Positions 56,500 to 64,000 of a stretch of 64,000 nucleotides of DNA are shown here, piece by piece (position 1 is the stretch's first letter; every line of letters begins with the position of its first letter). The notes beneath the pieces were generated by a model. That model made no database searches, had not been told where the DNA came from, and saw only the letters and a list, made by a program, of their open reading frames with translations. Source of the DNA: Protopterus annectens (Eukaryota > Chordata > Ceratodontiformes > Protopteridae); the NCBI RefSeq assembly GCF_019279795.1, contig NC_056745.1, positions 507,433,579 to 507,497,578 on the forward strand. Direction: 5' to 3'. The translations under genes were made by a program, and so were the position numbers.

Positions 56500-58396
56500 A
56501 TGCTCCGTAGTAGTGGGTACCAGTGTTGTCTTGGCCAATCCAGAGCTATTATGATTCCCTTGGGCTTCTCTGCTTTGATCTTTAGTAATACTGAGGTCAT
56601 CAGTGGCAGAGGTGGGAATGCATAGATTTCTAGGGAGTTCCAGTTGAATGAGAGGGCATCTATTTTCCAAGCTTTTGGATGGTATGTCCTTGTGCAAAAT
56701 TTTGGTAGAAGATGGTTGAGGTGAGAGGCAAATAGGTCCACTTCTGGCTTGCCCCATGTCGAAGTGAGTTGTCTGAAGGCCTTCGGATGTAACCTCCACT
56801 CGTGTGGATCTGTGAAATTCCTGCTTAGGCTGTCCGCCAACACATTGTCTTTTGCTGGAACAAGCTGGGATTGTAACTGGATATTTAGGCTCAGTGATTT
56901 CTCCCAAAGCTGCATTGTCAGTCGGCAAAGGGTGTAAGAGTGGGTGCCCCCCTGCTTGTTTATGTACCACATCACAGTGGTGTTGTCTGTCCGTATCAGT
57001 AAATGGCCTTGCTGGAGTTGGTGTTGAAAAGCCTCGATGGCATGCATTACTGCCAGCATTTCCTTTTGGTTTATATGCAGATGTGTTTCCTTTGGAGACC
57101 ATTGCCCTTGTACACACCTGCCTTCCATGTGCACCCCCCATCCAAGGTCTGAGGCGTCTGTAGTCATGGTCTGTGTTATCTGTGGTTTTTTGAATGACAT
57201 ACCTGTGTTTTCCTGGCTCACCGAGGCCCACCATAGGAATTCCTTTTGTAGGCATGGAATGAGTGGTATGATTGTCTCCAAGTTGTTGCTGTGTTGAGAC
57301 TAAATGCTTTTTAGGTACCACTGAAGCTTTCTCATGTGTAGTTTTGCTAATGGAACCAGTAGAATGCAGGATGCCATGTAACCCAGGGCCTGTAGGAATC
57401 TCCTTGCAGTCATCTGGGTGAGTTTTGCTAAACCTTTGAAGTAATGAGTTAACTTCTCTTGCTGGTCTTCTGTCAGGTAAGCCATCTGAGAGGCTGTGTC
57501 TAGTTTGGCTCCTAAGAAGATTATTTGCTGGGATGGCTGCAGTCTTGACTTTTGGAAGTTGACTGTGTATCCCAGAGCTTGAAGTAATCGTATGACATAA
57601 TCCAGGTTTTTTGTCAACATCAATTTGTCGTCCGCTTGTATGAGGCAGTCGTCCAGGTACGGGTAAATTTGTATACCCTGGAGCCTGCAATGAGCAATTA
57701 CTGAAGCCAGGCATTTTGTAAATACTCTGGGCACAGTAGACAAGCCAAATGGCAATGCTGAGAATTGATAATGCTCTGGCCCTGCAAGAAATCTGAGGTA
57801 TCTTCTGCAGCTGTGTCTGATGGGGACATGCAGGTATGCCTCCTTGAGGTCCAGAATAATCAGCCACGACTCCTTGCCCAGCATGGGAAGGAGTTGCTGT
57901 AGAGTCAGCATTTTGAACTTTGGTACTATGAGAAAGGTGTTTAATGCGGACAAGTCCAGTACTGGTCTCCATTGAGATTCTTTTCTTGGAACAAGGAACA
58001 TTCTTGAGTAAAACCCCTGTTCTTGTTCTTGTTGTGGAACTCTTTCTATTGCTTTCATTCGAGTCAGCAGAGTGATTTGCTTGATAGCCTCTGCCCTTTG
58101 ATTTTGTGGTAGGTTTGGCATGCCTTGTTTTCTTGGTAAGGTATGAAAATGAAACCTGTACCCTCGGTCTATAATGTCCAAAATCCATTTGTCCTTTGTC
58201 AGTCTGTGCCAGTTTTCTGCAAACAGAGATAATTTCCAAAGGGAGCTTCTAGTTGTTCCCTGGTAGGCGGTAGTAGAGGAAAGTCATTGAGTTTGTGGTT
58301 GTTGGGCAGGTGAAACCCCTGTGCCACTTCTTTGGTTTCCTGGCTGCCATTGTCGTCCCCTGTAAGGGCCTCTGTATTGGCCTCTTCCTCGGCCAC
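56382..58396 (-). pseudogene. DIRS-13 pol, interrupted by one nonsense codon
   Basis: The leader with AEEEANTEALTGDDNG starts at 58396; a small deletion near 58235 shifts it against RT. RT is open from 58181 to 57300 (293 codons), with LFLVPRK-type FYSRMFLVPRK, LDLKEAYLHVPI and IYPYLDDCLIQ intact. A Trp codon in the KSVWSQH segment is TAG at about 57300. RNase H and the MT-like block are open from 57281 to 56382 (299 codons: TTDASDLGWGVH, NQKEMLAVMHA, TDNTTVMWY, YAFPPLPL, PRQHWYPLL). The frame ends about 120 bases past the candidate YR start, giving an overlap of the two genes. Confidence 0.85.
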
Positions 58397-58428
58397 GCCT
58401 GTTCTTACCCCTTTGAAACTTTTCTGGA

Positions 58429-60089
58429 TTAGGAAAGGACAAGTTTTTGAAGGCCAATTCCTACTGAATCTGGGGGTTGAACCTGGAGGAAATCTTTCAC
58501 AATCTGAACTGATTTTGCTTTTTCTTCGATGGTCTTTAACACATCCTTAGCATTTGCACCAAAAAGCTTGTTCTTTTCCAAAGGTGCATCCAGAAGTTTT
58601 GCTTTTACATGATCTGGTAGAGGTTGATCTTTTAGCCAAGCATGTCTACGAATCACTGCCCCTGTCATAGCTGCCCTACATGAAGCTTCCAGTGCATCAT
58701 ATCCACACTGCAGGAAGTGATTGCTTACTTGCTGAGTGTTATGTACAGCTTCCTGCAAAGTCTTCCTGTCTAAAGGATCAGGAGAAGCTAATGTTTTTTG
58801 TAAATCTTCTAAGAGATAATCCTGATATTATAACATATGAAAAAGGCAATTTAAAGCTCTCATAGATAAGGTAGTGGATGTGTAAACCTTTTTGCCCCAT
58901 CTCTCTAATGACCTTGCTTCCCTGTTGGAGGGCAAGGGATTTTTTGAGGTGGAGGCTGAAACTCCTTTAGGCCCCTGTGAAATAGTTTCCAAATCAGCAG
59001 AATGGGCCCTGAATAAATGGGAATGAGTTTCTGAGACCCTGTAATAGCTGTCTGGCTTGGCTGGAGCAGGAGGAAGAGAATCAGGGGTAGCACTAGAGTC
59101 AGAATACAAATCATCCAGAACATAAAGTACAGGAGGAATAGCTAAGGGCCTGTGCTGAGGCTTCTTAAGGAAAGTCCTAAGGCGTTTCCTAGAATTAGAA
59201 TATTCCTGACCCTGCCACTTGAAATGTTCCCTCATGGTGTGCAGAACTTCCCCAAAAGAAATATCCTCAGGAGGGGAGGCCGAAGGGATGGAATCTTCTG
59301 CATCCGAGTCCTCATAAGTCTGGAAGAGCTCTTCCTGGCTATCAGAGTGGACAGAGCCCTCAGAGTCTTCATCTGAAGGAGTAGGGTCAGAGGGTTGAAC
59401 CCGGGGCCTTTTTTCAGGATTACTGGGATGCTCTCTCAGGATGGGCCTGTGAACCTCTAATCATGGAAATTAAATCAGCAGCCATGGACATAATTTGTGT
59501 CTCCGGAGTCGGCTGAGGTAGGGATTTAGAAGTAATATGCTTTGTTTTGCTGGCTGCCTTAGCCCTAGTGTAGGCCTTAATAGACATGGCCATAGGAGGC
59601 CTGGCAGCTCCACGTGCAGTAGTGACCTTGTCTACAGCAATGGTCTCGGGCATTTCCTCGGTTTCGGTATCCGGAGGAATGTCTATAACTGGCGGAGTAA
59701 TGTCTGGAATCGGAGTCATCGGTAATGCGGTGTGTTCGGAGTGGTGGAGAGACCGTCTCAGAGGGAACCGGAGCACTCGCGCTAAGTTTTGGCGTGGAGT
59801 CGGTGGTAGACGTGGGCCGAGGATGTCGGTCCCGGTCTTTTCGCTTTTTGGGTGTTTGCGATGTCGGAAGATCCGACGGCATGGTATAGGCAAATTTATC
59901 GCCGGAAAAATCTTCAGCGAACTCCGCCCGGCGCCTGAGTGTGCGCTTGTTGAAGCGAGCACAGGCTACACAGGCCGAGACGTCGTGGTCTGGGCCCAGG
60001 CAAGGGAGGCAGTAAGAGTGGAAATCCTTATGAGGTATTTGTTTACCACAAAAAAGACAATTGTTAACTTTTTCAGTAATTTCTGACAT
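58429..60089 (-). pseudogene. DIRS-13 gag, frameshifted
   Basis: The ATG is at 60087-60089. The Cys/His array runs clean for about 110 codons (CLFCGKQIPHKDFH, CLPCLGPDHDVSACVAC, RRAEFAEDFSGDKFAY). The frame then shifts near 59760 into PDITPPVIDIPPD and MAMSIKAYTRAKAASKTKH (59420-59740). After a stop it resumes with MREHFKWQGQEYSNS (58828-59235). A stop in place of a QY codon pair near 58826 precedes the last block with HAWLKDQPLPDHVKAKLLDA (58429-58758). This copy best shows the intact N-terminus of family A gag. Confidence 0.85.
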
Positions 60090-60206
60090 CGGCTGAGGCA
60101 AGAAAAGGTCCCCAACGGGGTACTTAGCTTTTCGATGACTTCGGTATCGTAGAATACAGGAGCTGACCGACCGGCACTTGCGAACTGCTTCTGCTTCGGG
60201 CACCGC

Positions 60207-60516
60207 GGCAAGAAAGACTGAAGAAAATGGCGTCGGCTGATGCTTATGTACTCCAGCCGCTCTGACGTCGGAGAGAAATGCGACATCAGCCGACGTCGGA
60301 CCCAGACTTTGGAATCCGGCCGACTGAGGGCTGCCTGAGGCAGGACAACCCACATGATGTCCTTCAAGGATGCATCTGCAGTCCTTACAAATGGGTTGTC
60401 CTGTCATCAGGCAGCCCTTCGGTCGGCTGACTGCAGATGCATTCCTCTCGGACATCTACATTTATGGTAGGTACAAAACTGTACTTTATGACTGCAGTTG
60501 CATTCTTGAAGGACAT
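60207..60516 (-). repeat. DIRS-13 right inverted terminal repeat, split by a miniature element
   Basis: The repeat runs 60207-60356 and 60486-60516. The CRE-like core here reads TGACGTCGG, and the TATA-like AGTACATAAG is one base from that of DIRS-11. Confidence 0.9.
60357..60485 (+). mobile_element. 129-bp miniature non-autonomous DIRS element
   Basis: It starts ATGTCCTTCAAGG and ends GTAGGTACAAAACTGTACT, exactly the two termini of family A read in the sense direction. Between them lies only ITR sequence: inverted repeats of about 27 bases (with GATGCATCTGCAGTC / GACTGCAGATGCATT) around a short centre. The host ITR of DIRS-13 reads CACATG|TTATGAC across it with nothing gained or lost. Its repeat sequence differs from DIRS-13's own ITR at several bases, so it comes from another subfamily. 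It is the only DIRS-type insertion on the plus strand. Confidence 0.85.
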
Positions 60517-61848
60517 CGAGACATCGTCAGAGGACGACTTAGGGGACCCTTCTACATCATCAAGGTCGGTGTCCGAGGTGACAGACTCATCTGGGGAGTC
60601 TATGTGCTTCCTCTTGCACAACTTCTTCCTGGGGGACTCTTCAGGCACGAACTCTGAAAGATCCCTCGGAAAACAGGGGACCACACAAGGAGGAATCATC
60701 AGGCCTAGGAGCCACGCTGTCCGAATACAGGGGGGCACCAGAAGCTCTAGTCGCCGTGTCTAGGGAAGGAGTTGCAGACTCAGGTGAAGTCACTAGAGAC
60801 TTGGCCAGTGTGCTCCTCATAGCCTCAAAGGTGGGCCCACCAGAATCTGAAGAGAGGCCCATCTCCGAGACCATGACTGGGGTCGGGGTTTCTCCTAGCC
60901 GAGGCGCCAAGTGGGAGACTGGGGGCCAACACCAGAAGCCCCGACGAATCCCCCTCGGGCCCGGCTGAGGACACCCGAGAACCGAAACCTCTGGAAGGCA
61001 CAGAAAGGGTTGGAGCTGAAGTCAGTGAAAACAGACAAGCAGTGGGTCTCGGAACCAACTCAAGGACTTCACCCGACTCTACGAACTCCGGCTCCGATGA
61101 CACCAAGGTTGTCGGAGGAGGAAGAAACAGTATCAAAAGGGCTGGCTCCAGGGCCGACTGGGCCGGAGCCGAAAATAATTTGGATAAGACAGGTGACTGG
61201 AGGAGCCTCTGGACCACCCTATCTACATCAGAATATGAAAGCCTGGAGGACCTGGAGGAAACAGAAGGGGGCCGAGAAACTTTTTCTATAGGCTCCGAGA
61301 CAAAGCTAGGAGGCCGGCTCTGAATTGGCTCCAAAAGGATCGGAGCCGAAGCAGACTCGACCAGAACCGAGACCCCTTTCGGCGCCGACGGTTCAGGAAC
61401 CGATGAAACTGACCTCAGAGCAGAAACACTCTCCTGCGGCCCCGAGACCAATGGAGCCGAGGAAGGAGACCGAGATTTAGATCCTCTATCCTGCGGCTCC
61501 GAGATCAGTGGAGCCGAGGAAGGGGACAGAGATTTAGCTCTTTTTGCAGGCAGCTCCGACAGACTCGTCGGAACCGAAGACTTCTTTTGCTTCGATTTTG
61601 AGGCGGGAGAAGAAAACAAAGCTTCCTCAAAGGCTGGCTTGATGAAACCCTTCAGGATAAGCTTATTTTTTCTCTCATGTAGGACACAAGAGGAGAAAGC
61701 ATGGCAAACACTGCAAGATTCTTGCAAGTGTTTAGCCCCTAGACAATAAACACAGATGGCGTGGCCATCTGTCGACGACATCTTGTAACTGCATTTTGAA
61801 CATTTTTTTAAAGCCCGATGGCTTATGTTCCTTTTCTTTGCCAGACAT
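60517..61848 (-). pseudogene. DIRS-12 gag, 5' part
   Basis: The likely ATG is at 61846-61848 (MSGKEKEHK). A T run at 61803-61809 then shifts the frame into the Cys/His array CSKCSYKMSS, CVYCLGAKHLQESC and CHAFSSC. A long Ser/Pro-rich stretch (60825-61700), with repeated SLSPSSAPLISEPQD-type units, follows. The part before DIRS-13 ends ...SPKSSSDDVS at 60517. It joins FSDILE at 54788 in frame, so DIRS-13 sits at a codon boundary in gag. Confidence 0.8.
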
Positions 61849-62034
61849 ACTAACTCTAAACACACTCAATCCAAAAAACAAACACAGTCAATCACAAGAG
61901 TACTAACAACAAGATAGCTATTAAAATAGCTGTTTGAGTATAAAAATTTAAGCTACCTGCAAAAAAGCGACCAAAAGGCCAAAACAAAAAGGTACTTAGC
62001 CACAGCCAAGTCGAGACCACGTTGTTACTCTAGG

Positions 62035-62183
62035 AGCGGCAAACGAGATCTGGGGGTTTGGGCATGGTGCATCCTGGGAAAAGGGGTGGGCCCAGCCAAT
62101 GAGAGACTTTGTGCTAGTGTATCGGCCGAGTCGGAGCCGAGCCCATCAGTTATGAATGTAGGTGAGATAGGATCGCATTACAT
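62035..62183 (-). repeat. DIRS-12 right inverted terminal repeat
   Basis: Inverted partner of 50517-50665. No clear CRE/TATA pair as in families A and B; GGGATATAAGG is present only in the left copy (about 50619-50629, inverted). Confidence 0.8.
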
Positions 62184-62820
62184 CCCTCAGTTCTGTGTCA
62201 CATCCTGCTTTGACATTGACAGAGTCAAGAATGCCAAGGAAGGAGTCCGCACCTGAAGAGGCAAAGCTGTCGGCGCCAATGAGGGGAGGACAGAATGAAC
62301 AGACCCATAAATACCAGAGCTAAGGGAACTAGGGAAGAAAGGACAGCACTAGGAGCAGAAACCTCAGGCTTAGAAGCTGAGGAGGCTGGGATGCTATATG
62401 GGCCTGCATGAAGGATTGCATCAACTGTTACAGAGCTGAAGGCTTGATGCTCCCAACAGACCTGGCAGACCTAGAAGAGGCCACTGACAGTGGCTAGAAT
62501 GACCTTTTTATGGGTATCAAATCTGATGAATGGATCCAAAAAAGGGAAGCTCAGACCTGAGGAAGAGAAGGGGATGGATGCAGAGAAAACTCTGCAGGTG
62601 TTATAGGGCAGAAGGGTGATGCAGTCTGCCCGACAAGCCAGAGTTTAAGGCAAGAAGAGTTAGAAGCTGATGGCATCAGAAATACTGCAGAACACAGCCA
62701 AGTAGTAATTATCGGACCCAGAGGCCCAGAAGTATGGCTCTGGCTGTCCCTCTGTGTATGAATGCTAATTTGCAATCCCTTTGCTCTTTGTCAAGTAACT
62801 TGGAATCCTTTTCCCTGGAA
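62184..62820 (-). mobile_element. DIRS-9 fourth fragment, gag or leader remnant
   Basis: The sequence after DIRS-12 presumably continues the DIRS-9 gag; Ser/Pro/Glu-rich reading on the minus strand is compatible, but the match is weak beyond about 62530. It ends where DIRS-14 begins. The right end of DIRS-9 was not seen and may lie beyond the window. Confidence 0.35.
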
Positions 62821-63242
62821 AATACAGATGTGTTACATTTACCAACTTACCGTAATTGTAAATGCTCAAGTATATCAATGTTGCAGTACTAATTCTTGGG
62901 TCTTCCTGCCATGCAGATACTTGCAGCATGCCCAATTCACACAGTCTTTGCATCATCCCCAGCCAACGGGCATTCAAGGATCGAGGTCTGGACATGGGTA
63001 TAAGATGGGTGCCCATCAAAACCATCTTCAGGTCCTTCTAGGCTGGGGTAGTCAGACATTCTAATGCCAGAGGACAGCATGACACTCCCAGTTGTCTAAA
63101 TTCTGAGAGAGAGAGAGAGACTGTAGACTAGCAGTGGAAAGGGCATACAGGTGGGAGATGAAGGTTTAGAGTACCCATCCCAACCCATCCCAACCACAGG
63201 AGGCCAAGGAAACTGAGGGGGAGAAGGGTGGGATTTGCCACT

Positions 63243-63338
63243 TCAACACTGATATACTGGAATACCTACAATTATGTGTTAAGTGTAACAACTGTACTAT
63301 GTTCTTCGTAGTCAGTCATGCAGTACTAATTCTTGGGA
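63243..63338. repeat. DIRS-14 internal complementary region
   Basis: Degenerate reverse complement of the left end (62821-62900), joined GTACT|ATGTTC at 63298/63299 to a segment ending CAGTACTAATTCTTGGG that should match the unseen right end. Confidence 0.7.
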
Positions 63339-63379
63339 GGACTCCCAAAGCTACAGATTGGGAGGTTGGCTGTTTGAAG

Positions 63380-64000
63380 GCCCCTGCAACAGGGGGTTCT
63401 GTAGAACAGCAGTTGCAAAATCTGCCCTAGCCCTGGATGCATGTCTAAATAGTAGTAGGTGGAAAAAGGTGTGGACAGAATACCAGGTAGGAGCTTCCAA
63501 GTTGGGCTGACTAGGGATGCATTTCAGGAAGGCAGTGGCTGATGCTCTGTCTCATGCAGTGTGGCGTGACATATGCAGGTATTTGCTTTTCATAATGAAT
63601 ATAGAAAAAGGTAATACAATTATCTATCCATTTTTAAACTGTCTGTTTAGAAACAGGCCTGTCTTTTTTCTTTTCACAAAGGCCACCAAAAGTTGATCAA
63701 CTTGATTTGGAGACTGTGTCCTTCTAAGGTAGTACCTGACCTACTGATACACATCTGTGAATGCAGAATTTGTTCAACTTTATTCTGAGGATTAAAGAAA
63801 AACACTAGTAGGTGTATAGACAGCATGACAGAAGGGTTAGTTCTCACAGTAACCATACTTGGGGAATACAGTGAGAGGATCCTTGCACATCATGGTTTAC
63901 AGTTCTGAGACCAGTCTGGCTGAGGTGATTGCTATCAGCTGGGTTTCATGAAGTGAGCACCCTTAGAGGGGGGCAGAGGCAGCTGGCTCAGAAGATGACA
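63380..64000 (-). pseudogene. DIRS-14 tyrosine recombinase C-terminal part
   Basis: Fragments in several frames align with family B YR. The best is 63674-63856, with TVRTNPSVMLSIHLLVFFFN and PQNKVEQILHS, matching the SLRTN...IHLPTFFPNPQNKGERILHS region. The HxxR and Tyr segments (about 63430-63600) are degenerate. It is an inactive copy cut by the window edge. Confidence 0.6.

Larger units (their letters stand above)
54789..60516 (-). mobile_element. DIRS-13, near-complete family A DIRS element
   Basis: The left terminus AGTACAG starts at 54789 and the right terminus GGACAT ends at 60516. Length is 5728 bp, or 5599 bp without the 129-bp miniature element at 60357-60485. It is very similar to DIRS-11 along its whole length. 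Both ends are fixed because the gag frame of DIRS-12 is restored when it is removed. Confidence 0.95.
50489..62183 (-). mobile_element. DIRS-12, family C DIRS element containing DIRS-13
   Basis: The left end (TTTAGTTATGTACTTACC) starts at 50489 and the right end (CGCATTACAT) ends at 62183. Without DIRS-13 it spans about 6.0 kb. ITRs, ICR, YR, pol and gag are in the normal order. It is inserted in the gag of DIRS-9. Sequence divergence from family A is large (for example LRRLGFQVFPY in RT). Confidence 0.85.
62821..64000 (-). mobile_element. DIRS-14, left part of a diverged DIRS element
   Basis: The left end AATACAGATGTGTTACA at 62821 corresponds to AGTACAGTTGTGTACA of family B. A left ITR, an ICR (63243-63338) and the C-terminal part of a YR gene follow. 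The element runs off the window edge. A GA tract at about 63103-63119 lies between ITR and ICR. Confidence 0.7.

Noticed and set aside
55648-58239. An 863-residue open frame as a real protein
   Set aside because: Most of it is the shadow frame over pol; only the YR part is genuine, and its end is produced by an 11-base duplication.

Overview
The window looks like non-coding, transposon-saturated DNA from a vertebrate with a very large genome. I infer an amphibian (caecilian or salamander) or a lungfish-like genome, because DIRS-type tyrosine-recombinase retrotransposons dominate, with a Penelope-like element and a CR1/L2-like LINE alongside. The only host-gene sequence I recognise is one exon (17538-17679, minus strand) encoding the penultimate C-terminal segment of the chaperonin subunit TCP-1 beta (CCT2), with consensus splice sites on both sides. 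If it is the live gene, almost all of the window is two CCT2 introns inflated by nested insertions. No bacterial-type genes, tRNA, rRNA or CRISPR were seen.

I labelled the DIRS copies 1-14 by position. All 14 lie on the minus strand, so each 5' end is at the high coordinate. Intact copies have a left inverted terminal repeat (ITR), an internal complementary region (ICR), then on the minus strand YR (tyrosine recombinase), pol (RT, RNase H and a DAM/methyltransferase-like region), gag and a right ITR carrying a TATA/CRE-like promoter. Copies 1, 11 and 13 form family A, copies 3 and 10 family B, and copies 4 and 12 family C. Copies 2 and 5 are related to A/B. Copies 6, 7, 8, 9 and 14 are diverged.

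Left region (1-17.4 kb): the right-hand parts of six DIRS copies lie stacked, each interrupted by the next: copy 1 (to 817) in copy 2 (to 5802), in copy 3 (to 11119), in copy 4 (to about 11698), in copy 5 (to 16285), in copy 6. Their left parts lie before the window. Middle region (17.5-31.1 kb): the CCT2 exon, an old scrambled DIRS (copy 7), a LINE on the minus strand (about 20.9-24.15 kb), a DIRS copy lacking YR (copy 8, 24.3-28.55 kb) and 2.5 kb without recognisable content.

Right region (31.1-64 kb): an old DIRS (copy 9) is split by four insertions: copy 10 (32315-43421, itself carrying copy 11 at 37437-42989), a Penelope-like element with 1.65-1.7 kb inverted arms (44183-48725), copy 12 (50489-62183, carrying copy 13 at 54789-60516, which carries a 129-bp miniature DIRS at 60357-60485), and copy 14 from 62821 off the window edge. 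Two host gag reading frames can be followed exactly across DIRS insertions. This gives base-precise element ends, shows no target-site duplication and suggests a G^TT target. All coding regions seen carry at least one disabling change; family A copies 11 and 13 and copy 2 are the best preserved.
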